DNA of 17,740 bases from Allomeiothermus sp035760705 (GTDB lineage: Bacteria; Deinococcota; Deinococci; Deinococcales; Thermaceae), in NCBI GenBank assembly GCA_035760705.1, contig DASTSL010000032.1:1-17740 (forward strand), in the 5' to 3' direction. A program made the translations under genes and the position numbers. A model generated the notes under the pieces. It did no database searches. It was not told the origin of the DNA and worked only from the letters and a program-made list of their open reading frames with translations. Within the stretch, counting starts at the first letter, position 1. Each line of letters begins with the position of its first letter. Of this stretch, positions 1 to 6,439 are shown piece after piece.

Positions 1-76
1 TGGAGCGGGAAATGGGACTCGAACCCACGACCCTCTGCTTGGGAAGCAGATGCTCTACCAACTGAGCTATTCCCGC
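1..76 (-). tRNA. tRNA-Gly (anticodon CCC)
   Basis: Read on the minus strand this is a complete cloverleaf. The acceptor arms are GCGGGAA and TTCCCGC, the D stem is GCTC/GAGC, the anticodon stem is TCTGC/GCAGA and its loop TTCCCAA puts CCC at positions 34-36. The T arm carries TTCGAGT. The 3' CCA is encoded at bases 3-1, right at the window edge. It decodes GGG. It is the third tRNA of a minus-strand cluster (Thr, Tyr, Gly) transcribed towards the left edge; more members may lie outside the window. Confidence 0.96.
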
Positions 77-83
77 ACGTGCC

Positions 84-151
84 GCTCATAGCTGACAGCT
101 TATGGCTCGTTACCGAGGTCGAATTCGGCAGTTCGCTATTCGGCTATCAGC
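84..151. repeat. Heptad-word element in the tRNA-Tyr/tRNA-Gly spacer
   Basis: Four consecutive 7-nt words begin with GCT: GCTCATA (84-90), GCTGACA (91-97), GCTTATG (98-104) and GCTCGTT (105-111). On the far side, 124-151 read in reverse complement also gives words of this kind (GCTGATA, GCCGAAT, AGCGAAC), so the element is roughly an inverted repeat; GCTGACAG at 91-98 pairs with CTATCAGC at 144-151 at 7 of 8 positions. It would be transcribed as part of the tRNA precursor. It shares the 7-nt period with elements in the cox operon but not their exact word. Function unknown. Confidence 0.55.
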
Positions 152-167
152 GCGCCCAAAAGGCGCT

Positions 168-253
168 TGGTGGGCAGGGATGGATTCGAACCATCGAAGG
201 CTTCCGCCAACGGTTTTACAGACCGTCCCCTTTGGCCGCTCGGGCACCTGCCC
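168..253 (-). tRNA. tRNA-Tyr (anticodon GTA)
   Basis: On the minus strand the acceptor arms GGGCAGG and CCTGCCC pair fully, the anticodon stem is ACGGT/ACCGT and the loop CTGTAAA gives anticodon GTA. A long class II variable arm with stem GGC/GCC is present, as expected of bacterial tRNA-Tyr, and the T arm is GATGG-TTCGAAT-CCATC. CCA is encoded at 170-168. The length is 86 nt. It lies between tRNA-Thr and tRNA-Gly on the same strand. Confidence 0.96.
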
Positions 254-321
254 AAACACCGTCAGAGCGCTCGCCGTGCAATCCCATTATAGGTGATCGC
301 GCAACAACCTCTGAAGCTTTA

Positions 322-397
<76 letters not shown>

Positions 398-458
398 CCG
401 CCTTGTCTATTCCGATGGCCAGCTTTAGGAGGAGGGGTTGAACCTCGTCCGAGCAACT

Positions 459-487
459 AGGCTACACCAGAGGGTAAGGGCTGTCAA
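459..487 (-). promoter_or_regulatory. Promoter of the tRNA cluster
   Basis: On the minus strand there is a perfect -35 box TTGACA (487-482), a 17-nt spacer and a -10 box TAGCCT (464-459). Transcription would start near 452 and run into tRNA-Thr at 397. This is the best sigma-70-type match seen in the window, as expected for a stable-RNA operon. The G+C-rich bases after the -10 box could act as a discriminator for stringent control, which is inference. Confidence 0.75.
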
Positions 488-570
488 GGAGAATTCGCGC
501 CATCGACAAGGGAAAAGCTCTGCCCTGGAGCCGGTCTTGGGTCTTGCCCCAAGCCATGGGCGCTGCTCGA

Positions 571-619
571 GGTGTAAATCCCCATCATTTTCGCCGCAGC
601 GAATCCGGTAGATTACACC
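571..619 (+). promoter_or_regulatory. Leaderless-type -10 box within an inverted repeat ahead of the RNase gene
   Basis: The box TAGATT (609-614) ends 6 nt before the ATG at 621, and no Shine-Dalgarno sequence is visible, so the mRNA probably starts at or next to the start codon. No convincing -35 box is seen 17 nt upstream. The -10 box overlaps the right arm of an inverted repeat: GGTGTAAATC at 571-580 against GATTACACC at 611-619, pairing apart from one extra A. Inside it sits a perfect 5-bp hairpin, TTCGC (590-594) with GCGAA (599-603). The arms could be a repressor site or a cruciform. Confidence 0.5.
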
Positions 620-620
620 C

Positions 621-1976
621 ATGCGTATCACCCCCTACGGCGCGGCCCAGACCGTCACCGGAAGCTGTCATTTGATCGAGAGGTCGTTTGGGAATGGTGG
701 GTACAAACTGATCCTCGACTGCGGCGCCTACCAAGGTGCTGAGGACGACCGCAACGCCGAACCTTTCGGCTTCGAACCCGGCGAGGTGGATGCGGTGGTG
801 ATCTCCCACGCCCACCACGACCACATCGGGCGGCTCCCGATGCTCATCCGGCGGGGCTACCGCGGCCAAATTCACCTCAGCGAACCCACCTTGCGGTTCC
901 TGCCGGTGATCCTGGAGGACTCCCTGCGGCTGATGAGCGAGGAGCGCGAAAGGTTGGAGCGCAAGGGGAAAAAGGTCCCCCAGTTGCTGTGGGACCAAGC
1001 CGACCTGGAGGAGCTTTATCAACGGCTCGAGCCGATCCCGCTCCACCAGGACCTGGCCTTTGGCCCCTTCGTCGTGCGGTTGCGGGGGGCCGGGCACCTT
1101 CCGGGGAGCGCCTTTATCGAGGTGCGCGCGGACGACCGACGCCTGATCTTCTCGGGCGATCTGGGCAACCGCAGCAAGGAGGTCCTCCCCGATCCCGAAG
1201 ACCCCACCCCCGCCGACTTGGTGCTGTGCGAAGGTACTTACGGCGACCGCCCCCACCGCCCCTTCAATGAGACCCTCGCCGAGTTCGCCCAGATCCTGAG
1301 CGAACACCTGGGCCAAGGAGGTAAGGTTTTTATCCCCAGCTTCGCCCTCGAGCGCACACAGGAGGTGCTGTATCATCTGCGGGAACTCGAGCAGCAGAAC
1401 AAAATCCCCAGCGTACCGGTCTACGTGGATTCCCCAATGGCCGACAAGATCAGCGAGATCTACCCGCAGGTCAAGAACTACTTCAGCCCCGAGGTGCAAG
1501 CGCTCTACGCCCAGGGCATCGACCCCTTCAGCCCCCGGCATCTGCGCCACAGCCACACCGTAGACGACTCCAAGGCCCTGGGCGACTTATCCGGCCCCTT
1601 GGTGATCGTGGCCGGGAACGGGATGCTCTCGGGCGGGCGTATCCTCCATCACCTGCGCTACGGGCTCCCCGACCCTAAAAACGCCCTGGTGATCACCAGC
1701 TACCAGCCCCGGGGCGGCTTGGGACGGATCCTGCTCGAGGGGACCGAGCGGGTGCGGATGTTCGGCGAAGAAGTGCGGGTGAGGGCCCAGACCTACACCT
1801 TGGGCGGTTTCTCGGCACACGCCGGGCAAGACGAGTTGCTCGATTGGCTCAAAGGGGAAAACCGGGTGGCCTTGGTTCACGGCGAACCCGACAAGTTGCA
1901 AACCCTGGCCCGAGCCCTGGGTTCCCGCGGCCAAACCGCGCTGGTGGCGGAGTGGGGAAAGCCTATCGAGGTCTGA
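621..1976 (+). CDS. Beta-CASP metallo-beta-lactamase-fold ribonuclease (TTHA0252-like)
   Basis: A protein of 451 residues of the cytoplasmic RNase / CPSF73-like MBL family. The zinc-binding signature HAHHDH is at residues 63-68, with further likely ligands H159 (GAGHLPGSAF), D180 (FSGDLG), H400 (FSAHAGQDEL) and H420 (VHGEPD). The beta-CASP domain lies between about residues 200 and 390, with EGTYGDR near 204-210 and GNGMLSGGR at 332-340. From memory the N-terminus and all motifs closely match T. thermophilus TTHA0252, a structurally solved single-strand RNA nuclease. This protein has a charged insert near residues 105-125. The family degrades or processes RNA. The ATG at 621 follows a -10 box by 6 nt, suggesting a leaderless message. 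It converges with the minus-strand block that ends at 2071/2253. Confidence 0.93.
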   Translation: MRITPYGAAQTVTGSCHLIERSFGNGGYKLILDCGAYQGAEDDRNAEPFGFEPGEVDAVVISHAHHDHIGRLPMLIRRGYRGQIHLSEPTLRFLPVILEDSLRLMSEERERLERKGKKVPQLLWDQADLEELYQRLEPIPLHQDLAFGPFVVRLRGAGHLPGSAFIEVRADDRRLIFSGDLGNRSKEVLPDPEDPTPADLVLCEGTYGDRPHRPFNETLAEFAQILSEHLGQGGKVFIPSFALERTQEVLYHLRELEQQNKIPSVPVYVDSPMADKISEIYPQVKNYFSPEVQALYAQGIDPFSPRHLRHSHTVDDSKALGDLSGPLVIVAGNGMLSGGRILHHLRYGLPDPKNALVITSYQPRGGLGRILLEGTERVRMFGEEVRVRAQTYTLGGFSAHAGQDELLDWLKGENRVALVHGEPDKLQTLARALGSRGQTALVAEWGKPIEV

Positions 1977-2070
1977 GGGGTTTTCTGCCTAGAACTTCCA
2001 GTTAGCCGGGTTCTGAGGATGCAGGGGCGGGTGGCCTCGAGCGTGGGTTTCGCGGCGCGAAAGCAGCGAG
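1977..2070. other. Short convergent spacer with a palindrome
   Basis: This gap separates the RNase gene from the minus-strand block. It contains the palindrome TTTCGCGGCGCGAAA at 2048-2062, which can form a 6-bp hairpin with a 3-nt loop, and a weaker pairing of AGAAC (1991-1995) with GTTCT (2010-2014). Neither is followed by a T-run on either strand, so a Rho-independent terminator is not clearly shown. Confidence 0.35.
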
Positions 2071-2253
2071 TTATCCATCTCGGGTAATGCCTTCGTAGAG
2101 ATTCGGTCTGCCACGATCGTTATCGAACCCCGACCAACCTGGGGTATTGAACCCTCGCGGGTATTGACGGGTCGTAAGGGATTGAGATGCCCCCGCCAAG
2201 GAACAGTCCAACCTCACCAAACGAATCGGGTGCTTCTCCGGGTCGTAGGGCAT
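2071..2253 (-). CDS. Small ORF coupled by TAATG to the stalk-domain gene (unknown)
   Basis: A 60-codon minus-strand ORF whose ATG (2253-2251) overlaps the TAA stop (2255-2253) of the upstream gene as TAATG, the usual arrangement for translational coupling. The product is polar, with no membrane segment and one cysteine, and includes NTPGWSGFDNDRGRPNLYEG. I do not recognise a family. Its codons end in G or C less consistently than those of its neighbours (for example ATT, CGT, TCT, CAA, AAT and GAT occur), so it could be recently acquired, a decayed gene or chance. The DNA holds a direct repeat GGGTATTGA (twice within 2139-2170) and a hairpin ACCCC/GGGGT near 2127-2145, so it may instead be a noncoding repeat. 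Confidence 0.3.
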   Translation of the reverse strand: MPYDPEKHPIRLVRLDCSLAGASQSLTTRQYPRGFNTPGWSGFDNDRGRPNLYEGITRDG

Positions 2254-4052
2254 TACCGCTTGACCGTAGGGCCGGAACCGGGCAGGGCCGGTTTGTAGAA
2301 CACCAGGTTCACCGGCAAGAACGAACCCGAAGCCGGGACGAACTCGAGTTCCATCCGCGGACTCAGGAAAGGCCCGTCCAGGTTGCGGTAGAAGATCATC
2401 GGCAAGTCCCCGCGCATCAACACCCCGCTCTGCGGCACCTCCACATAGAGCCCGTTGACCCGGATGGCCCCGCTATACAGCCCGCCCCGGGGCACGAAGG
2501 CCCCCACCGTCCCGGCGGCGTTCTCCACGCTGATGAGATAGGTCACCCCGTAATTGCCCAACAAGCGATAGGCGTTGCCGCTGAGAGCGTCACGGCCCTC
2601 CAGGGCGGGGTCGAGAAAGTTGTCGCCCAGCACCAACCGGCGGGCCGAGCCCGGCTCGAGCCCGGAGAGGTCTAACCGCAGGCGGCGCACCGCACCCAGA
2701 AAAGTACCCCGGACGTGGACGCTATCAGGCTCCAGGACCGGCAAGGCGTGTAGGGCTTCGAGGGTTGCGGGGGCGCTCAGGTTGCCGAAGCTCGAGAGCA
2801 AGGGCTCCTCGAGCAGGTAAAGGCTCAGTTGCACCGCCCCCGGCTCGGCCCCTGCGGTCTCCAGGTCAAGCTTGAGGGAGAGCCCTTCGCCCGGGGCCAG
2901 TTGCGGCGAGACGTAGAGCGGGAGGGCCTGACCGGGCTCGAGCGCGAGCCGCCCGGCGGGTCTCGAGGTGAGGAAGTCGAGCAGGCTCACCTGGCCCAAC
3001 AGGGCCACCACCGAGGTCGAGGCGACACTCCCCTGGCGCAGCGGGCGTACCGTCTGCGGGGTGCTGCCCAGGTTGCTGGCGACCAAGAGCAGCCGGGCCG
3101 GTACGCTGAGGCCGTTGGTGTGGTAGGCCAGCAACCGGGCCGTGCCCTGGATGGTCCCCTCGTAGAGCAAGCCTGAAGTGAGGGCCTTCTCCGGCGAGTT
3201 GCTCAGCAGCAGCGGCACCGGATCGTCCTGGCGCTCGGGGGTGAGGGCCGGGTAGCTCATCACCGAGCCGTCAAGGAAGGTGCGGCCCACCGAGAAATAG
3301 CGCAGGGCGTAATCGCGGGGGCTCAGATAGGGCTGGTCGAGCACCTGGATCTGCACGCTGTAGGGCTGGCTGGCCCGGCCCGCCGAGTTGGAGACGGTGA
3401 GGGTGAGGGTTTTTGGGCCGGGGGTGAAATAGGCCTCCTCGCGCCCACTCCAGCGGGCATAGACCGGGAGACCGTCGGGGTCGTAGGAGTAATCGGTGAC
3501 CTGCACCGGCTCACCCAGGCGGTATTCCAGCTTGTCGGTGGTGAAGCGGGCCACCGGCAGGCGCTGGGGCTCGGCCAGGGGGGGGCTGAAGGTGAGGCTC
3601 AGCAGACGTTGAGTGGGGTCGAAGTTGACCCGCAAACCCAAGGCAGCCTCGAGCGAGCGGGCCGCCACGTAGAGCACCCCGCCCTCCACCGTGCCGACCT
3701 CCTTGAGCTCGACCTGCTTTCCGTTCAGGCGGGCCAGTCTGAGGCTGGGATAGACCTCGAGCCCCCCCAGCCGCACTCCGTCGGGCACGCCCGGGATGGT
3801 CTCCAGCGGCAGCTCGAGCAGCCGGGCCAGTTCGCGCAGGGGGAGCACCGCCCGCCCCTCCAGGAGCCGGGCCGGGGCCGAAGCGGTCAGCGGGCTCCCG
3901 TTGATAAAAACCGTGCCGGACTCGAGCGGCCAGAAAAGCTGGCGGGCCGCCAGTTGAAAGCCGTTGGGAGAGGCGCTGGCTAGGGCAATCGCTGGAAGAG
4001 CTAGAAGCAGGAAAAATTGCAGAAGTCGTCTCAGGCCCACGGGCTCGAGCAT
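2253..4052 (-). CDS. Secreted protein with copper-amine-oxidase-type stalk domain
   Basis: About 599 residues from the ATG at 4052. I chose this start because a signal peptide follows directly: two arginines, then a hydrophobic stretch LLQFFLLLALPAIALA and likely cleavage after ASA. An upstream in-frame GTG at 4088 would add 12 residues in front of it; neither start has a clear Shine-Dalgarno sequence. Residues about 35-155 resemble the stalk domain first described in copper amine oxidase (GRAVLPLRELARLL, GGVLYVAARSLEAALGLRV). A PKD-like beta-sandwich follows (ARFTTDKLEYRLGEPVQV to AGRASQPYSVQIQVLD). The C-terminal 350 residues are beta-rich and unrecognised. No catalytic site is evident; a cell-envelope or adhesive role is likely. 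It lies downstream of coxG on the same strand, 93 nt from its stop (57 nt if GTG is used), so co-transcription is possible. Confidence 0.8.
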   Translation of the reverse strand: MLEPVGLRRLLQFFLLLALPAIALASASPNGFQLAARQLFWPLESGTVFINGSPLTASAPARLLEGRAVLPLRELARLLELPLETIPGVPDGVRLGGLEVYPSLRLARLNGKQVELKEVGTVEGGVLYVAARSLEAALGLRVNFDPTQRLLSLTFSPPLAEPQRLPVARFTTDKLEYRLGEPVQVTDYSYDPDGLPVYARWSGREEAYFTPGPKTLTLTVSNSAGRASQPYSVQIQVLDQPYLSPRDYALRYFSVGRTFLDGSVMSYPALTPERQDDPVPLLLSNSPEKALTSGLLYEGTIQGTARLLAYHTNGLSVPARLLLVASNLGSTPQTVRPLRQGSVASTSVVALLGQVSLLDFLTSRPAGRLALEPGQALPLYVSPQLAPGEGLSLKLDLETAGAEPGAVQLSLYLLEEPLLSSFGNLSAPATLEALHALPVLEPDSVHVRGTFLGAVRRLRLDLSGLEPGSARRLVLGDNFLDPALEGRDALSGNAYRLLGNYGVTYLISVENAAGTVGAFVPRGGLYSGAIRVNGLYVEVPQSGVLMRGDLPMIFYRNLDGPFLSPRMELEFVPASGSFLPVNLVFYKPALPGSGPTVKR

Positions 4053-4145
4053 AACAAAGCCGGGCGCTTTGAGCTTTTTATTCGTCACACACGGGCAAGC
4101 CAGGCTTCAGGCCGCCCGCTGGGAGCGTGCTGGGTCAGGGATGGC

Positions 4146-4607
4146 CTACGCGGTGCGCGAGGCGCTTTCCACCGCTGCTGTTTTGACGTTGGCAAAGGTC
4201 TGGCTGATGAGCTTTTGGGCCTGGGCGTCGAGCACCCGCCCGCCCACCGCCGCCACCGGGCCGCGCATCACCGCCTCGCCGCTCCAGTCGAGCAGGGTGT
4301 TATCCCCCTCCTCCTTGAGGTCGGCGTTGGCCGTGAGGTCTACCGCGCTGCCCAGCCCGCCGCCGCTGATCTTCACCCTCATGCGATGGTTGGCCTGATC
4401 GGGCTGGAGTTCGATCTTGAACTTGAAGTTGCCCCGCACCGGGCCGACCCCCACCCGCACCGTCACGTCCATGTGGGTAGGATCGTGCACTTCCACCGCC
4501 TGCACGTCGGGCAGGCAGGAGGCGATCTTATGGGGGTCGTTTATAAAGGCCCAGACCTGGCTCAGGGGCAGGGGTATGATCTCTTGGCCGGTGTACGCTA
4601 GTTTCAT
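4146..4607 (-). CDS. coxG: CoxG, CO dehydrogenase subunit G (SRPBCC fold)
   Basis: A 153-residue single-domain protein matching the CoxG family: N-terminal KLAYTGQEIIPLPLSQVWAF, then NDPHKIASCLPDV, a GPVRGNFKFK strand, and GRVLDAQAQKLISQTFANV in the last helix. CoxG proteins bind a lipid-like ligand in a hydrophobic cavity; in carboxydotrophs they recruit CO dehydrogenase to the membrane and in mycobacteria they deliver menaquinone. This copy ends just after the SRPBCC fold, without the C-terminal membrane-associating extension of the longer (about 200-residue) CoxG proteins. The start has a good ribosome site, GAGGTG (4618-4613), 5 nt before ATG. It is divergent from mocA and separated from the coxSLMDE operon, but belongs to that system by family. 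Confidence 0.88.
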   Translation of the reverse strand: MKLAYTGQEIIPLPLSQVWAFINDPHKIASCLPDVQAVEVHDPTHMDVTVRVGVGPVRGNFKFKIELQPDQANHRMRVKISGGGLGSAVDLTANADLKEEGDNTLLDWSGEAVMRGPVAAVGGRVLDAQAQKLISQTFANVKTAAVESASRTA

Positions 4608-4868
4608 TCCTTCACCTCGCAGCGTGGCGCTTTGCCCATTATCCCCTACGAGATATTAGACAACTCGAGCGCGAAGCTGATCCGCACAAGCGCTATGCGC
4701 CCAACCTCCCTTGGACACCCGAAAAATCAAGTCCTGCATGTCATTCAGTTTGTTGCGTCCCCGCAGGGGAGCTTTTTGGCTCTCCCTATAGCGAGTGGGT
4801 GAGGCGGTGCCAGCATGCCAGGCACGCAGCAGGGGAATATTTTTACAATTCGCCCCACCGCTTAGACT
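4608..4868. promoter_or_regulatory. Divergent coxG / mocA control region
   Basis: This gap between divergent genes should hold both promoters. For mocA, TTTACA (4842-4847), a 15-nt spacer and TAGACT (4863-4868) lead to an ATG only 8 nt later, so its message is probably leaderless or nearly so. For coxG the only AT-rich candidate is TAATAT on the minus strand (4658-4653), without a clear -35 box. GTGCC (4807-4811) and GGCAC (4821-4825) form an inverted repeat just upstream of the mocA promoter, a possible operator. A GGGGAGC / GCTCTCCC stem around 4766-4787 is imperfect. No gene is supported here. Confidence 0.5.
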
Positions 4869-4876
4869 GAAGCACA

Positions 4877-5485
4877 ATGAGCGAAAGCCGAGGCCGGATC
4901 GTCGCGGTGGTGCTGGCGGCAGGCGCCAGCAGTCGGATGGGCCAGAACAAGATGCTGCTGCGCCTGGGCCCGGAGAGCGTGGTGCGCCGCGTGGTCCGGC
5001 AGGTCCTCGAGGCCGGGTTCGACGCGGTATGGGTGGTGCTGGGGCGGGATGCCGAGTTGGTAAAGGCCGAACTCGAGGGCCTACCCGTATACACCGTGGA
5101 GAACCCACGCTACCCGGAAGGCCTCGGGACCTCTTTCCAAGCCGCCGTCGAAGCGCTCCCCCAGAGCGTGGAAGCCGCCATGTTCGCGCTGGCCGACCAG
5201 GTGTTTTTGACCCCCCCCATGTATGGGAGCGTGCTCGAGGCTTACCGAGCCGGCCAGCCCCGGCTGGTGATCTCCCGGTTCGGCGAAGTCCACGCCCCGC
5301 CTCACCTCTTCCACCGCGAGCTCTTCCCCGAGTTGGGCCAAAACAAAAGTGAGGGGGGCAGGGGGGTCTTGGCCCGGCACGGGCCGGAGGCGGTGGTGGT
5401 GCCGATGCCCGAGTCTGCCCTCTTCGACCTCGACACCCCGGACGATTACCGCGAAGCCCTAAAACGCCTGGCCGCCGAACCCTAG
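4877..5485 (+). CDS. mocA: Molybdenum cofactor cytidylyltransferase MocA
   Basis: A 202-residue cytoplasmic nucleotidyltransferase with a Rossmann-like fold. The nucleotide-binding loop LAAGASSRMGQNKML (13-27) has the LAAG.S.RMG..K.L form of the MocA group rather than the LAGG form of MobA. EGLGTS (81-86) and ALADQ (105-108, D107 a likely metal ligand) also fit MocA, as does FDLDTPDDY at the C-terminus. MocA joins CTP to Mo-molybdopterin, giving the cytosine-dinucleotide cofactor used by the xanthine oxidase / CO dehydrogenase family. That fits the coxSLM genes 370 nt downstream on the same strand. The ATG follows a -10 box by 8 nt and no Shine-Dalgarno sequence is seen. Confidence 0.88.
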   Translation: MSESRGRIVAVVLAAGASSRMGQNKMLLRLGPESVVRRVVRQVLEAGFDAVWVVLGRDAELVKAELEGLPVYTVENPRYPEGLGTSFQAAVEALPQSVEAAMFALADQVFLTPPMYGSVLEAYRAGQPRLVISRFGEVHAPPHLFHRELFPELGQNKSEGGRGVLARHGPEAVVVPMPESALFDLDTPDDYREALKRLAAEP

Positions 5486-5543
5486 GCCGTCGGCTCGAGT
5501 TGGGAATGCAACCAGGAATACGTTTGAGCCGTGCCCAGGATTC

Positions 5544-5573
5544 TTGTCAGAACGCACCGCGGACCGATATAGT
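5544..5573 (+). promoter_or_regulatory. coxS: Promoter of the cox operon
   Basis: TTGTCA (5544-5549), an 18-nt spacer and TATAGT (5568-5573) form a good sigma-70-type promoter in the 368-nt gap between mocA and coxS. Transcription would start near 5580, leaving an untranslated leader of about 270 nt. The hexamer CGGACC occurs on both sides of the -10 box (5560-5565 and 5575-5580) and could be a regulator half-site repeat. Confidence 0.6.
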
Positions 5574-5662
5574 ACGGACCAGAAACACAAAGGGTCTGTT
5601 CGATTGCCCATCCGGCTCATAGCTCGTCTGGCTCGCCCATTCGGCCTACTTCACGGCCCGGG

Positions 5663-5766
5663 CTCCCGTCCCCAGGGAGGTTGATCTGAACATCGCGCAC
5701 AGCATTCCTGCCCCGCCCGCGCAGTTCTGCAGCTTTCTCACCCCGTTCGAGCCGGGGTTGGCGGGC
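5663..5766 (+). promoter_or_regulatory. Structured untranslated leader of the cox mRNA
   Basis: The leader between the promoter and coxS can fold. CTCCC (5663-5667) pairs with GGGAG (5675-5679) around a 7-nt loop. GCCCGC (5715-5720) pairs with GCGGGC (5761-5766) and encloses a second stem, ACCCCG (5740-5745) with CGGGGT (5753-5758). No open reading frame of note is in the leader. Position and structure would suit a riboswitch or attenuator for a molybdoenzyme operon, but I do not recognise a known riboswitch consensus. High GC makes chance pairing easy. Confidence 0.3.
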
Positions 5767-5853
5767 AGCGACCAGGGGCCGCCTGGAACCCGAGCGCCGC
5801 GCCAAACCGAGCAGGCTTAACCTCGAGTTTCGATGCAGCATCTGGAGGAAGAC

Positions 5854-6348
5854 ATGGCAGAAAAGGTCAAGATCCGCGTAACCGTCAACGGGGTAGAGCA
5901 CCCTGCCGAGGTCGAGCCCCGGCAGCTATTGGTCCATTACCTGCGGGAAACCCTGGGCCTCACCGGCACCCACGTGGGTTGCGACACCAGCCAGTGCGGG
6001 GCCTGCGTGGTCCACGTGGATGGCCAGGCAGTGAAATCCTGCACGATGTTCGCCGTACAGGCCGACGGATGTGAGGTCACCACCATCGAGGGGCTGGGCG
6101 AGGTGGGTCGGCTCCACCCGGTCCAGGAGGGCTTTTGGGAGATGCACGGGCTGCAATGCGGCTTCTGCACGCCGGGGATGATCATGGCCGCCGCCGATCT
6201 CTTGAACAAAAACCCCAACCCCTCCGAGCAGGAGATCCGTCACGCCCTCGAGGGCAACCTCTGCCGCTGCACCGGCTACCACAACATCGTGCGGGCGGTG
6301 CAGTACGCGGCGCAGAAGATGCAAGCGGGTGTGGCGGCAGACGATTAA
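5854..6348 (+). CDS. coxS: Aerobic CO dehydrogenase-type small subunit, 2Fe-2S
   Basis: 164 residues from the ATG at 5854, chosen because GGAGGA (5844-5849) lies 4 nt before it; an in-frame ATG at 5833 would add seven residues and lacks such a site. The N-terminal plant-ferredoxin domain binds one 2Fe-2S cluster through C43, C48, C51 and C63 (CDTSQCGAC). The C-terminal helical domain binds the second through C102, C105, C137 and C139 (CGFC, CRCTGYHNIVRA). Length and all eight cysteines are normal for the family. It carries electrons from the molybdenum site of CoxL to the FAD of CoxM. It is the first gene of the operon, though the usual order in carboxydotrophs is coxM-coxS-coxL. Confidence 0.95.
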   Translation: MAEKVKIRVTVNGVEHPAEVEPRQLLVHYLRETLGLTGTHVGCDTSQCGACVVHVDGQAVKSCTMFAVQADGCEVTTIEGLGEVGRLHPVQEGFWEMHGLQCGFCTPGMIMAAADLLNKNPNPSEQEIRHALEGNLCRCTGYHNIVRAVQYAAQKMQAGVAADD

Positions 6349-6356
6349 TGCTTTGT

Positions 6357-6428
6357 CGTACATCGTACGCTATACGTCATACGCAAAAAGCCTTTAAAGA
6401 CGTACGACGTAAGGCGTACGACGCGACC
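6357..6428. repeat. Heptad inverted-repeat element between coxS and coxL
   Basis: The gap of 91 nt is filled almost entirely by 7-nt words. The left arm reads CGTACAT, CGTACGC, TATACGT, CATACGC (6357-6384) and the right arm CGTACGA, CGTAAGG, CGTACGA, CGCGACC (6401-6428). Bases 6364-6384 and 6400-6420 are reverse complements at 17 of 21 positions around a 15-nt loop (AAAAAGCCTTTAAAG). In RNA this would be a long hairpin just ahead of the coxL ribosome site. It shares its word with the elements at 8821-8892 and 14218-14288. Confidence 0.8.
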
Positions 6429-6439
6429 GGAGGGAGCAT

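Noticed and set aside
418..487. A possible fourth tRNA or tRNA remnant upstream of tRNA-Thr.
   Set aside because: No acceptor or T-stem pairing is found; the stretch holds the -35 and -10 boxes of the tRNA promoter and the transcript start.
585..1556. A 323-codon minus-strand frame opposite the RNase gene.
   Set aside because: It is a shadow of the well-supported RNase on the other strand, with composition typical of GC-rich antisense frames and no recognised motif.
2160..2190. A phrase like Thermus CRISPR repeats (GTAAGGGATTGAG).
   Set aside because: Only one copy exists, with no spacer-repeat periodicity and no cas genes; the match is short.
5586..5650. Possible further heptad element (GCTCATA, GCTCGTC) in the cox leader.
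   Set aside because: Only two words keep the period and no inverted arm is found.
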